64,000 nt of DNA from Brooklawnia propionicigenes (GTDB taxonomy: Bacteria; Actinomycetota; Actinomycetes; Propionibacteriales; Propionibacteriaceae), in the NCBI RefSeq assembly GCF_030297015.1, contig NZ_AP028056.1, positions 2,118,939 through 2,182,938 of the forward strand. Reading direction: 5' to 3'. A program made the translations under genes and the position numbers. Position 1 is the stretch's first letter, and each line of letters starts with the position of its first letter. Below are positions 7,858-17,110 of the stretch, piece after piece. A model generated the notes under the pieces. The model was given only the letters and a program-made list of their open reading frames with translations. It was not told the DNA's origin and did no database searches.

Positions 7858-8700
7858 TCAGGCCAATGGAAGGGCGTCCGCCACGATCCTGGCGAACAAC
7901 TGGGAGCCCTGCTCATTGGGGCTGCCATCCAGTTCGACCAGAGCATCCCGCTCGGCCTGGTTCTGCGGGAATCCCGCGTACACGTCGATGGTCGCCAGGC
8001 TCTGAGCCTGTGCCCAGGCGGCGATCGCGGCGACAGTGGCCTGCTGCTGGTCGGCGCTGGCCGTGGGATCGGGGTTCTGCAAGATCACGGCGACCGGAAC
8101 GGTCGGTGACTGCAGACGCACCGCATCCAGGATCGCCTGCATGTCGGCGGCGATGACATCGGCGGTCTGCACATGCCCGTAGCTGAGCAACACGGCGTCC
8201 ACGTTCTGCCAGGCCTGCGCCACCCGGGTCGTCTCGTAGTCGAGTTGCGGGCTGCGGATGCTCGCATTCCACACGGTCATCGGTTGGCCGACGGAACTCA
8301 GCGCCAGCGGTGCGCCCCACACGGCCGCGTCACGGTCCCACAGCACGTACTCGGTAGCGCGAGCGTGGGCAATGTGGTCGCGCGCCCAGATCGAGACCCA
8401 TTCGTCGTCCTCGTTGCCGGTGCCATCACCGAAGACGAGCACCGAATGACCTTGTGCGAAAGCGGTTGCGAAGTGATCGAGCGCAGTCGCCGGGGTGGGC
8501 TCCGGTGTCGCGGGTTCAGAGGGCGTCGGGGTTTCGTCGGTTTGCTGCGGGGTCTGCGTGGCTGACGATGCCGGTGGGATGGCGGTTTGTGTTCCGGGGC
8601 GGTATTGGAGCAATGCGACGATCGACACGATGGCGGTGATCACGGCAAGGACGATCAACCCCACGATTGGCAGGCTGACTGCGCGCTGACGTTTGCTCAC
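7858..8700 (-). CDS. Membrane-anchored SGNH/GDSL-like protein with altered catalytic motifs
   Basis: A protein of 280 residues with a short cytoplasmic N-terminus, one membrane segment (about 10-32), a Pro/Thr/Glu-rich linker (about 35-72) and an extracellular domain with the SGNH-hydrolase layout. The first block reads VLVFGDGTGN, where active members have GDS. The last block reads ELDGSPNEQGSQLFA, where active members have DGxHP. So the usual nucleophile Ser and catalytic His are both absent. The fold assignment rests on the order of blocks and C-terminal helix. It is probably a non-hydrolytic binding protein or an enzyme with other chemistry. The start is GTG at 8700 followed at once by the basic, hydrophobic N-terminus. 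Confidence 0.65.
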   Translation of the reverse strand: MSKRQRAVSLPIVGLIVLAVITAIVSIVALLQYRPGTQTAIPPASSATQTPQQTDETPTPSEPATPEPTPATALDHFATAFAQGHSVLVFGDGTGNEDDEWVSIWARDHIAHARATEYVLWDRDAAVWGAPLALSSVGQPMTVWNASIRSPQLDYETTRVAQAWQNVDAVLLSYGHVQTADVIAADMQAILDAVRLQSPTVPVAVILQNPDPTASADQQQATVAAIAAWAQAQSLATIDVYAGFPQNQAERDALVELDGSPNEQGSQLFARIVADALPLA

Positions 8701-8728
8701 CTGCGTGATTGTAACCAGAAAGCACGCG

Positions 8729-8750
8729 GCCCCGCCCCGTGGGAGGGGGC
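8729..8750 (-). terminator. GC-rich hairpin after the permease gene
   Basis: GCCCC (8729-8733) can pair with GGGGC (8746-8750), or CCCC (8735-8738) with GGGG (8745-8748). It lies between the stop of the NCS2 permease and the start of the SGNH-like gene, both on the minus strand. It is a plausible terminator without a U-tract. Confidence 0.3.
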
Positions 8751-8800
8751 AGGACCGCTGAAGGACCGCTCAGGTCTCGATCTTGCGTTGAGGCCAGGGG

Positions 8801-10258
8801 CTACTTTTTCGCGCCCTTGCCGCCGACCGCGGGGATCTGTCCCGACTCGTACGCGCCGGGGGCGTCCACGATCAAAGTGGCACCTTCGGCAGCATCGACC
8901 ATCTCCTTCGGCGCGAGCGCCTTGGCGATGTGATACATCGCGATGGTGACGATGGTGCCCAGCGCGATGCCGCCCAGCGAGAAGTCGTCAGTGAACTGCA
9001 AGGTGACGTCACCGATGCCGATGATGATGCCCGCCGCCAGCGGCACCAGGTTGAGGGGATTGCCGAAATCGACGTTGTTCTCTTTCCAGATCTTGGCGCC
9101 GAGCAGGCCGATCATGCCGTACAGCACCACGGTGATGCCGCCGAGCACCCCGCCCGGGGTGGCCGAGATGACCGCGCCGAACTTGGGTGAGAATCCGAAC
9201 AGGATCGCCACCACCGATGCCACCGCGTAGGCCGCCGTCGAGTAGACGCGGGTGGCCGCCATCACGCCGATGTTCTCGGCGTAGGTGGTGGTCGGACCCG
9301 CACCGACGAAGGTCGCCATCATCGAGGTCAGGCCGTCGGCCCCGAGCGCACGTCCCATGTAGGCATCGAGGTTGGTGCCGGTCATCTCGGCGACCGCCTT
9401 GACGTGGCCGGTGTTCTCGGCGATCAGCGCGATCACCACAGGCAGGGCGATCAGCGCGAACGCGAAGTTGAAGTTGGGCAGGTGAAAGCCGACGACATTG
9501 TTGGGGTTACCCAACTGCCAGTTGGCGAGGTCGGTCACCGGAGGCAGTCCGAACCAGTCGGCGTTGGCCACCTTCGTCCAATCGACGCGGAAGGCCTCGG
9601 TGACGGTGCCGTCGGACGCGATGGTCGACTTCGGCCCGAGGGTCAGGTCGGCCAGCCAGCTGAGCACATAGCCGATGATCAGCGACAAGAAGATGGCGAT
9701 GCGTCCGGCGAAGCCGCGCAATCCCACCGACAGGCAGATCACGATGACCATGACGATCGCGGCGATCCACTGGTCCTGCGGCCAGTAGGTCCGGGCGACC
9801 ACCGGAGCCAGGTTGAAACCGATCAGCATGACCACGGCGCCCGTGACCGCCGGCGGCAGCGCCTTGTGGATGATGCCCGACCCCATGAAGTGGATGATCA
9901 GCCCGACGATGAACAGGCCGAGACCACACCAGAACATCGCGCCGGTGACCGAGTCGGGTTTGCCCCCTTGGGCGTAGATCGCGGTCGCCACGCCCACGAA
10001 GGACGCCGAGCTGCCCAGATAGCTGGGCACGCGATGCTTGACAACGATCAGGAAGACGATGGTGGCGATGCCGCTCATCATGACCGCCAGTTGCGGGTTG
10101 AGGCCCATCAGCAGCGGGAAGACGAAGGTGGCGCCGAACATGGCGACGACGTGCTGAGCGCCCAGCCCGATCGTCTTACCCCAGCTCAGTCGCTCGTCCG
10201 GCCGGACGACGTCGTGGGGTCCGAGAACCCCGTTGTTGTGTAGCTTCCAGATGGCCAT
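8801..10258 (-). CDS. NCS2 family nucleobase permease, uracil/xanthine type
   Basis: A 485-residue membrane protein with about 14 hydrophobic segments. It opens GLGAQHVVAMFGATFVFPLL, the signature start of uracil permeases, and carries the central motif ENTGHVKAVAEMTG and the late family motif FVGAGPTTTYAENIGVMAATR. The family moves uracil or purines inward with protons. The uracil-type N-terminus and the ENTGH motif favour uracil, but xanthine cannot be excluded. The ribosome binding site GGAAAGGAC precedes the ATG. It is divergent from the larA-like gene. No pyrimidine gene or PyrR site is seen nearby. Confidence 0.92.
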   Translation of the reverse strand: MAIWKLHNNGVLGPHDVVRPDERLSWGKTIGLGAQHVVAMFGATFVFPLLMGLNPQLAVMMSGIATIVFLIVVKHRVPSYLGSSASFVGVATAIYAQGGKPDSVTGAMFWCGLGLFIVGLIIHFMGSGIIHKALPPAVTGAVVMLIGFNLAPVVARTYWPQDQWIAAIVMVIVICLSVGLRGFAGRIAIFLSLIIGYVLSWLADLTLGPKSTIASDGTVTEAFRVDWTKVANADWFGLPPVTDLANWQLGNPNNVVGFHLPNFNFAFALIALPVVIALIAENTGHVKAVAEMTGTNLDAYMGRALGADGLTSMMATFVGAGPTTTYAENIGVMAATRVYSTAAYAVASVVAILFGFSPKFGAVISATPGGVLGGITVVLYGMIGLLGAKIWKENNVDFGNPLNLVPLAAGIIIGIGDVTLQFTDDFSLGGIALGTIVTIAMYHIAKALAPKEMVDAAEGATLIVDAPGAYESGQIPAVGGKGAKK

Positions 10259-10414
10259 TGGCGTCCTTTCCAGCAGGGGAGTCTAGATGGCGCGGGTTAC
10301 AGGCAGGGAACGAGACAGCCGCTGGACGCCCAGTGCCGGCGGCCGGACTCGTGCCTGTGGCCGGGTGACCCGCGAACCGCCGCGGCGCCCACGGATGCGT
10401 GCCTGGATGGATCT

Positions 10415-11709
10415 GTGGACAACACCGTGAATGTGGAACTCGCCTACGGCCAAGGATGGTTGCCGGTGAGTCTCCCGGCCGACGCACACGTCACCGTGGT
10501 CGAACCGACGTATCATCCTGCCGTGCCGGACGAGGCCGCCTATCTGCGCGAGGTGCTCAGCAACCCGATCGCCGGTCGCCGGCTGCGTGATCGCGTGAAA
10601 CCGGGGCAGACCATGGCGATCTCGATGTGCGATCTGACGCGTCCACAGCCCCGTGACCTGATGATCCCGGCCATCCTCGACGAGGTGGCCGGCATCATCG
10701 ACCCGGACGACATCGTCGTGCTGGTGGCCACCGGAACCCACCGCGGCAATACCGATGACGAGATCCGGCAGATGCTCGGTGACGAACTGGCCGCAAGACT
10801 GCACATCGTCAACCACGACGCCCGTGACAAGGCCTCGCTGACCTGGATGGGCGAGTTCGGCAACGGCGTGCCGGTCTGGCTGAACACCTTGTGGGCCGAG
10901 GCCGAGATCAAGGTGACGACCGGTTTCGTGGAGCCGCATTTCTTCGCAGGTTTCAGCGGCGGCCCCAAGCTCGTCGCGCCCGGCCTGGCCGGTCTGGACA
11001 CCGTCTTGACGCTGCACAATGCCGCGCGGATCGGCGACCAGCGGGCCACCTGGGGTGAGATCGACGACAACCCCGTGCACAGCGACATCCGCGCGATCGC
11101 CGCCGGAACCGGGGTCACCTTCGCCTTCGACGTCATCCTCAACCGCGACAAGAAGATCGTCAAGGGCTTCGCCGGGGACCTGTTCGAGATGCACGAGGCA
11201 GCCCGAGCCGCCGCCCGCGAGATCGCGATGGCACCGGTCGACGGCCTGTTCGACATCGTGATCACGACGAACTCGGGTTTCCCGCTCGACCAGAACCTTT
11301 ACCAAGCGGTCAGGGAATGTCGGCGGCCTTCACCGTTGTCAAGCCCGGCGGCACGATCATCTGCGCCGCCGAATGCCGCGACGGCTTCCCCGATCACGGG
11401 TCGTATCGGGAGGTGCTGGCCTCGGCGTCCTCACCGCAGGCATTGTTTGCCGACATCTCGGCGCGCGAGCAGACCGTTCCCGACCAGTGGCAGGTACAGA
11501 TCCAGGCCAAGATCCAGTCGGGCGCCAACGTCATCATGCACACCTCGTATCTGTCGGACGCCCAACTCGCGACGGCGCACCTGACCCAGACCGACGACAT
11601 CGCCGCGACCGTCCGCGAGCTGGTGAACCGGATCGGGCCGGGCGCGCGGATCTGCGTGCTGCCGGAGGGGCCGTTGACCGTGCCCTATGTGGCGGTTCCC
11701 GCCCTGTAA
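10415..11709 (+). pseudogene. larA: Nickel-dependent lactate racemase-like gene (LarA/DUF2088), frameshifted
   Basis: Starting at GTG 10415, about 300 codons match LarA. They include TGTHR (H109), EPHFFAGFSGGPKL (H175 and K185) and LTLHNAAR (H201), at almost the same positions as the catalytic His, the nickel-pincer Lys and the nickel-ligand His of the Lactobacillus enzyme. At 11309-11317 the frame breaks: the expected Y-Q-A-V-K-G-M-S-A-A reads QAVRECRR. The homology resumes one base earlier in the frame beginning ATG 11317 (MSAAFTVVKPGGTIICAAEC) and runs to 11709. One missing base restores a protein of about 431 residues. No larB, larC or larE gene for the cofactor is near. Family members also racemise other hydroxy acids. 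Confidence 0.85.
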
Positions 11710-11742
11710 TCGGCGGATGCGGCCAGCGGCAAGCCGGCAGCG

Positions 11743-13398
11743 TCAGATCCAGCTGGGGAACCACATGCGCGCGCTCCACATCGTCCGGGTCATCAACTGG
11801 TCGGTGAGGATCGGATAGATGAACCAGAAGTTCGCGACGATCGCCAAGACGACGGTCCCGACGATCTGAGCGCCGCGTCGTCGCCTGGCGCCCGCCTCGG
11901 CCGGGCCGAGGATCTTGCCGAGCACCATTGCCAGCACGGTCGCGGTGAACGGGATGATCATGATCGCGTAGAAGAAGAACAGCGGACGATCGGCGTTCGG
12001 GAACCACATCAGCCACGGGGTCAGCCCGGCGACCAGCGGCACCGCGAATCTCCAGTCGCGTCCGAGCCACCACAAGCCGAGCCCAATGACGATCGCGACC
12101 AGCACGCACCACCACAACAGCGGAGTCCCCGCGCCGGAGATCACCCGCAGACAGGTGTCGCCGCTGCTCGCCGTGCAGCCGTCGACGCCGGGCTGAATAT
12201 CGTTGACCGCGTCGATGCCGATGACTCGCCCCATGAACAGCCAGGTCATCGGGTTCGCCTCGTAGACGTGGGTCTGTTCGGCGATCCACTCGCCGGTATG
12301 AAAGGCGTAGATCTCCCGGTGATAGTAGGCCAGCGAGCCCAGCGCGTCCCCGAAATGGCGGACCCAGAAGTCGTCGGGATGTTTGCTGCCGTAGTCGCGG
12401 CCCCAGCCGCCGTCGGTGGTCAGCCACGACCACCACGTCGCCACATAGACCAGGCCCGCGGTGACCACCATCGAGATGAAGGCCATCGGCGCGTCCAGGA
12501 ACAGGGACTTGAAGGCCTTCGTGGACGCCCCGGCGGTGCGCCGCGAGCTGACGTCGTAGACGACCGCCATGATGCCCATCGCCGCCAGCACGTACATTGC
12601 GTTCCATTTGGTGCCGATCGCCAGGCCGAACATCAGCCCTGCCGTCCAGCGCCAGGGCCGCCACAACAGCAGCGGTCCGTAACCGCCCTGCAGATCCGTC
12701 AGGCCGTTCGCCCGCAGATAGCCGGCGAGTTTGTGCCGGAACCAGTCACGGTCGGCGACCATGCAGGCCACCGCCATCACGGTGAAGGCCGCCTCGAAGA
12801 TGTCGAGCAGCGCGATCCGGCTCATCACGAACGACAGGCCGTCGACGGTGATGAACAGCCCGGCCATGGCCCCCACCAGGGTCGAGCGGGACAACCGCCG
12901 GGCCATCCGGATGGTCGCCATCACCAGCAGCGTTCCGAAGACCACCGAGGCGATGCGCCAGCCGAAGCTGTTCATGCCGAAAACGTATTCACCGGATGCG
13001 ATCAGCCACTTGCCGAGCTGCGGGTGGACGATGAACGACGGCGCGTCGGTGAAGATATCGGTGACGCCGGCAACGATCTGGTCGTTGGCGTCCTTCGGCC
13101 AGCTGCCCTCGTAGCCCAGATGCAGCAACGTCCAGGCGTCCTTGGCGTAGTAGGTCTCGTCGAAGACGAGATTGCTCGGACGCGACAGATTGATGATGCG
13201 CAGCGTGAACGCGAGTGCCCCGATCACGATGGTCACCAGCCAGCTGATCGCGCGATCACGATGCAGGACGATGGCGTCGTCCAGGCGATCGATGGTCGGC
13301 ATCAGCGGATCGGCATGGGTGCCGCGCAACTGCTCGGAGGCCGCCCGTGGCAGTTGCTGCACTGCCTGGAACACTCGGTCGAGCAGGGGGAGACTCAC
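11743..13398 (-). CDS. pmt: Protein O-mannosyltransferase (PMT family)
   Basis: A 551-residue multi-membrane enzyme that moves mannose from polyprenyl-phosphate-mannose to Ser/Thr of exported proteins. The first extracytoplasmic loop has the catalytic acid motif FDETYYAKDAW (about residues 79-89), followed by FIVHPQLGKWLI. A second conserved stretch is GLAIGTKWNAMYVL. The C-terminal half holds several membrane segments and the loop WFPNADRPLFFFYA. It is divergent from rsmI with about 66 bases between the starts, the arrangement known for Rv1002c and Rv1003 in M. tuberculosis. Its substrates here probably include the lipoproteins and binding proteins of the same cell. Confidence 0.93.
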   Translation of the reverse strand: MSLPLLDRVFQAVQQLPRAASEQLRGTHADPLMPTIDRLDDAIVLHRDRAISWLVTIVIGALAFTLRIINLSRPSNLVFDETYYAKDAWTLLHLGYEGSWPKDANDQIVAGVTDIFTDAPSFIVHPQLGKWLIASGEYVFGMNSFGWRIASVVFGTLLVMATIRMARRLSRSTLVGAMAGLFITVDGLSFVMSRIALLDIFEAAFTVMAVACMVADRDWFRHKLAGYLRANGLTDLQGGYGPLLLWRPWRWTAGLMFGLAIGTKWNAMYVLAAMGIMAVVYDVSSRRTAGASTKAFKSLFLDAPMAFISMVVTAGLVYVATWWSWLTTDGGWGRDYGSKHPDDFWVRHFGDALGSLAYYHREIYAFHTGEWIAEQTHVYEANPMTWLFMGRVIGIDAVNDIQPGVDGCTASSGDTCLRVISGAGTPLLWWCVLVAIVIGLGLWWLGRDWRFAVPLVAGLTPWLMWFPNADRPLFFFYAIMIIPFTATVLAMVLGKILGPAEAGARRRRGAQIVGTVVLAIVANFWFIYPILTDQLMTRTMWSARMWFPSWI

Positions 13399-13464
13399 CC
13401 GGCCATCCTAGTTGCGCCGACCGCCGGGCCAAGGCGGCGATGTCGGTCCGCTACCCTGACAGGC

Positions 13465-14358
13465 ATGAGTAGAGCCGAGTTTCAGCCCGGGGAGGGACGC
13501 CTCGTGCTCGCTGGTACTCCCATCGGGGACGCCCAGGATGCGTCCCCGGCGTTGATCCGCGCGCTGGGTACCGCCGATGTGATCGCAGCCGAGGACACCC
13601 GGCTGCTGCGGACGCTGCTGTTGCGTCTCGGCGTGACCACCGACGCGCCGGTGGTCAGCTATTTCGAAGGCAACGAGGCATCGCGGATCCCTGGCCTGAT
13701 CGCGGACCTGGAGGCCGGCAAGGTGGTGCTGGTGGCCACCGATGCCGGCATGCCCTCGGTCAGCGACCCGGGCTACCGGCTGGTCGCTGCGGCGATCGAC
13801 CACGGCATCACCGTGACCGCGGTGCCCGGGCCTTCGGCGGTGCTGACCGCCCTGGCGATCAGCGGGCTGCCGGTCGACCGGTTCTGCTTCGAGGGTTTCC
13901 TGCCCCGCAAGCCGGGGGAGCGCCGCCGCCGTCTGCAGGGGCTGGCCGCCGAACCCCGCACCATGGTCTTCTTCGAGGCGCCTCACCGGCTGGCCGAGTT
14001 CCTCACCGACGCCGCCGCCGCGTTCGGCGCGGATCGTCCGGGGGCGGTCTGCCGCGAACTGACCAAACCGTATGAACAGGTCGTCCGGGGCAGCCTGTCG
14101 GAGCTGGCGCAGTGGGCAGCGGAGTCGGCCCGCGGCGAGATCACCATCGTCATCCAGGGCGCGCCCGAGGTGTCGGCCGACTGGGACGATGCCCTCCAGC
14201 AGGTCGATCTGCTGCTCGCCGGCGGGACGAAACTGTCCGCAGCGGTGGCCGAGGTCGCCCAGGTGACCGGGCTTCGCCGCCGCGAGCTCTACGCCAAGGC
14301 GCTGGCGGCGCGTTCGGCCGAGCCCGCCGGGGACGACCGGGCACGAGGGGAACGATGA
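13465..14358 (+). CDS. rsmI: 16S rRNA (cytidine-1402-2'-O)-methyltransferase
   Basis: A protein of 297 residues with the tetrapyrrole-methylase fold. It starts RLVLAGTPIGDAQDASPALI and has the conserved AAEDTRLLRTLL, the SAM-site segment TDAGMPSVSDPGYRLV, VPGPSAVLTAL and CFEGFLPRK. It methylates the 2'-OH of C1402 in the ribosomal decoding centre. ATG 13465 is chosen because upstream in-frame sequence lies inside the divergent pmt gene. Its stop overlaps an ATG (ATGA) that opens an 11-codon ORF leading into tatD. Confidence 0.95.
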   Translation: MSRAEFQPGEGRLVLAGTPIGDAQDASPALIRALGTADVIAAEDTRLLRTLLLRLGVTTDAPVVSYFEGNEASRIPGLIADLEAGKVVLVATDAGMPSVSDPGYRLVAAAIDHGITVTAVPGPSAVLTALAISGLPVDRFCFEGFLPRKPGERRRRLQGLAAEPRTMVFFEAPHRLAEFLTDAAAAFGADRPGAVCRELTKPYEQVVRGSLSELAQWAAESARGEITIVIQGAPEVSADWDDALQQVDLLLAGGTKLSAAVAEVAQVTGLRRRELYAKALAARSAEPAGDDRARGER

Positions 14359-14390
14359 GTGACCCGTTTTGGCAAGGGGAGGAACGATGA
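14355..14390 (+). CDS. Possible 11-codon ORF coupling rsmI to tatD
   Basis: ATG 14355 overlaps the rsmI stop (ATGA). The frame reads [11 protein letters not shown] and ends at TGA 14388-14390, which overlaps the tatD start ATG 14387 (again ATGA). The RBS-plus-start string (GGGGAACGATGAGTGAC at 14347 and GGAGGAACGATGAGTGAC at 14378) is duplicated, so the mini-ORF probably arose by a short tandem duplication of the tatD start. It could pass ribosomes from rsmI to tatD. No protein function is implied. Confidence 0.3.
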   Translation: MSDPFWQGEER

Positions 14391-15274
14391 GTGACACGGT
14401 GATCGAGCGACTCGGTCTGCCCGCACTGCCCGACGCGCTGCCGCGTCCGACGACCGACTCCCATACCCATCTCGACTCCACTCAGGAATTTTCGGGGTTG
14501 CGGGTGTCCGACAACATCGCCGCAGCCGCCGCTGTCGGGGTGCACCGCATCGTCCAGATCGGTTGCGATCTGCGCAGCGCGCAATGGTCGGCCCAGCTGG
14601 CCGCGAACAACCCGCAGGTGGTCGCCACCGTCGCCATTCATCCCAACGACTCGGCCCGGATGACCGACGCCCAGGCCGAGCAGGCCTGGCGGATCATCGA
14701 CTCGCTCGCCGCGTCCGGGCCGCATGTGCGCGGGGTCGGTGAGACCGGCCTCGACTACTACCGCACCCGCGAGGCCGCTGGCATCGCGCGGCAGCAGACC
14801 ATGTTCGCCCGCCACATCGCCACCGCGAAGGCCTACGACCGCACGCTGGTGATCCACGACCGGGACGCGCACGCCGACATCGCCGACATCCTGGACGCCG
14901 AGGGCTGGCCCGAGCGGGTGGTGATGCACTGCTTCAGCGGCGACGCCGAGTTCGCGCGCCGCTGTCTTGATCACGGGGCCTGGATCAGCTTCGCCGGAAA
15001 CGTCACCTACAAGGCCAATCGTCAGCTGCGTGAGGCCCTGGTGGTCGTCCCAGCCGAACGCATCCTGGTCGAGACCGACGCGCCCTATCTCACCCCGCTG
15101 CCGCACCGTGGCAAACCCAACGCGCCCTACCTGTTGGTGCACACCGTCAGGTTCATCGCCGAGCAGCTGGGCTGGGATCTGGCCGAGGCCTGCGAGCGGC
15201 TGGACGCGAATGCCACCGCGGCGTTCGGCGGCAGCTGGGGTGTCTCGGCTGCAGGTGGGAATCTCGATGGCTGA
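14387..15274 (+). CDS. tatD: TatD family metal-dependent hydrolase / 3'-5' deoxyribonuclease
   Basis: A protein of 295 residues with the TIM-barrel metal-hydrolase layout: DSHTHLD near residue 24, AIHPNDS near 86, the key Glu of [10 protein letters not shown] near 120, HDRDAH near 158, HCFSGD near 184 and ETDAPYLTP near 232. These His, Glu and Asp residues bind two metals. The family degrades DNA ends and takes part in DNA quality control. ATG 14387 has GGAGG nearby; the longer reading from 14369 lacks support. It overlaps rsmA by 8 bases. In mycobacteria rpfB lies between tatD and ksgA; here nothing does. Confidence 0.93.
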   Translation: MSDTVIERLGLPALPDALPRPTTDSHTHLDSTQEFSGLRVSDNIAAAAAVGVHRIVQIGCDLRSAQWSAQLAANNPQVVATVAIHPNDSARMTDAQAEQAWRIIDSLAASGPHVRGVGETGLDYYRTREAAGIARQQTMFARHIATAKAYDRTLVIHDRDAHADIADILDAEGWPERVVMHCFSGDAEFARRCLDHGAWISFAGNVTYKANRQLREALVVVPAERILVETDAPYLTPLPHRGKPNAPYLLVHTVRFIAEQLGWDLAEACERLDANATAAFGGSWGVSAAGGNLDG

Positions 15275-16121
15275 GCTGCTCGACCCACGGACGATCCGCC
15301 AGCTCGCTGCCGAGATCGGGCTGCGTCCCACCAAGCAGCGTGGCCAGAACTTCGTCACCGACCCCAACACGGTGCGCCGGATCGTCGCCAAGTCGGGTAT
15401 CACCGCCGACGATGTCGTCCTCGAGGTCGGGCCCGGGCTGGGCTCGCTCACCCTCGGCCTGCTGGAGACCGGCGCGCAGGTGACGGCCATCGAGATCGAG
15501 GACACGCTGGCCGCGCTGCTGCCCCGCACGGTCGCCCAACTCCAGCCCGACAACGCCGAACGCCTGTGTGTGGTGTCCGCCGACGCGCTGACCATCACCG
15601 AGCTGCCGGGCCCGGCACCTACTGCGGTGGTCGCGAATCTGCCCTACAACGTGGCCGTACCGGTGCTGCTGCACCTGCTGGCCACCTTCGACTGCTGGCG
15701 GCTCGGGCTGGTCATGGTGCAGCTGGAGGTTGCCGACCGGCTGGCCGCAGCCCCCGGGTCGAAGGTCTACGGGGTGCCCAGCGCGAAGGTCGCCTGGTAC
15801 GCCGCGGCCGAACGGGTTGGCACCGTGCCGCCGACCGTCTTCTGGCCGGCACCCAACGTCGATTCGGGTCTGGTGCGGCTGACCCGCCGCGAACCCCCGA
15901 CCACCGGTGCGTCCCGCGAAGAAGTCTTCGCCGTCATCGACGCGGCGTTCGCGCAGCGCCGCAAGATGCTGCGTTCGGCCTTGTCGGGGCTCTTCGGGTC
16001 GTCGGCTGCCGCGTCCGAGGCGATAACCGCCGCAGGCCTCGACCCGACCGCGCGCGGCGAAGTGTTGGCGATCGGCGACTTCGCGCGGATCGCCGAGCAG
16101 CTGATCGAGGTGAGGCGATGA
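15267..16121 (+). CDS. rsmA: 16S rRNA dimethyladenosine transferase
   Basis: A 284-residue KsgA-type enzyme that dimethylates the two adjacent adenosines in the 3' hairpin of 16S rRNA. Visible motifs are [16 protein letters not shown] near residue 27, SAM motif [15 protein letters not shown] near 53, and the catalytic NLPYN near 125. The late segment [15 protein letters not shown] is also typical. ATG 15267 lies within the end of tatD. The stop overlaps the ispE start (ATGA), so tatD-rsmA-ispE is one translationally linked unit. Confidence 0.95.
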   Translation: MAELLDPRTIRQLAAEIGLRPTKQRGQNFVTDPNTVRRIVAKSGITADDVVLEVGPGLGSLTLGLLETGAQVTAIEIEDTLAALLPRTVAQLQPDNAERLCVVSADALTITELPGPAPTAVVANLPYNVAVPVLLHLLATFDCWRLGLVMVQLEVADRLAAAPGSKVYGVPSAKVAWYAAAERVGTVPPTVFWPAPNVDSGLVRLTRREPPTTGASREEVFAVIDAAFAQRRKMLRSALSGLFGSSAAASEAITAAGLDPTARGEVLAIGDFARIAEQLIEVRR

Positions 16122-17110
16122 GTTCACAGGCAGCACGGCCGGCGTCTGGGGATGTGCCGGCGTCGGGGGATGTGAGGGCCACACCGGCGGAAGTGACGGT
16201 GCGGGTGCCGGCGAAGGTCAATCTCGCGCTGTGCGTGGGGCCGCGCCGCGCCGACGGCTACCACGACCTGGCCACGGTCTTTCAGGCGGTGTCGCTCTAC
16301 GACCGGCTGCGGGCCCGACCGCGCGCCGATGGACGGATCTGCGCGCAGATGACCGGTGAGGGCAGTGAACAGCTGCCCTGCGACCGGACGAATCTGGTGG
16401 TTCGTGCTGCCTGGCTGCTGCGCGAGCGCTACCCCGGTCAGACCGCCGGGAAGGGCGTTGATCTTGCTGTTGACAAGCAGATTCCGATGGCTGGCGGGAT
16501 GGCCGGCGGGTCGGCCGATGCGGCCGGGACGCTGCTGGCCTGCAATCGGCTGTGGGGCCTGAACCTGCCGGTCGGTGAGCTGGCCGAGCTGGGTGCCGAG
16601 CTGGGCAGCGACGTGTCCTTCCTGCTCTACGGGGGCAATGCGCTGGGTCTGGGGCGCGGCGAGCAACTCACGCCGCTGGCGGCGAGCGGACGCCTGGAAT
16701 GGGTGTTCGCGACCGCCCCGCGCGGCTTGGCGACCCCGCTGGTCTACCGACGCTTCGACGAGATGGCCGACCGCGGGGCGATCGTGCCGGACGCCGGGCT
16801 GCCCGATGAGGTGATCGAGCAGCTGAGCTGCGGCGTCGCCGAGCGGGTGGCTGCTTGCCTGCGCAACGATCTGCAGGCCCCGGCGCTGGAGCTCTATCCC
16901 GAACTCGTCCAGACCCTGCGGGCCGGCGCGACCGCCGGGGCACTCGCCACCCTGGTCAGCGGCTCCGGACCGACCTGTGCCTTCCTGGCGGCCGATGCGG
17001 CCGCCGCCGATCGACTGGCCGCCGAGCTGCCGAAACATGCCCCCGAGGTGCGCGATGTGCGGCGGGCGTATGGTCCGGTGAGTGGTCCCAGCATCGTTGA
17101 CCGGGCGTGA
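16118..17110 (+). CDS. ispE: 4-diphosphocytidyl-2-C-methyl-D-erythritol kinase
   Basis: A GHMP kinase of 330 residues for the fourth step of the MEP isoprenoid pathway. It has the N-terminal [16 protein letters not shown] with the substrate Lys, the Asp of [11 protein letters not shown] and the ATP loop [14 protein letters not shown] near residues 126-139. The C-terminal GHMP motif is [13 protein letters not shown]. The N-terminus carries a 25-residue Ala/Gly/Pro-rich extension with a short repeat ([11 protein letters not shown]) before the domain begins. The start ATG overlaps the rsmA stop. The next gene, a MarR regulator, starts within its stop. Confidence 0.95.
   Translation: MSSQAARPASGDVPASGDVRATPAEVTVRVPAKVNLALCVGPRRADGYHDLATVFQAVSLYDRLRARPRADGRICAQMTGEGSEQLPCDRTNLVVRAAWLLRERYPGQTAGKGVDLAVDKQIPMAGGMAGGSADAAGTLLACNRLWGLNLPVGELAELGAELGSDVSFLLYGGNALGLGRGEQLTPLAASGRLEWVFATAPRGLATPLVYRRFDEMADRGAIVPDAGLPDEVIEQLSCGVAERVAACLRNDLQAPALELYPELVQTLRAGATAGALATLVSGSGPTCAFLAADAAAADRLAAELPKHAPEVRDVRRAYGPVSGPSIVDRA

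Noticed and set aside
9404-10243. 279-codon plus-strand frame opposite the NCS2 permease
   Set aside because: Asp/His/Gln-rich antisense translation of a membrane protein.
12268-14358. Long plus-strand frame opposite pmt running into rsmI
   Set aside because: Only the part from 13465 has rsmI motifs; the rest is a high-GC shadow of the membrane protein on the other strand.
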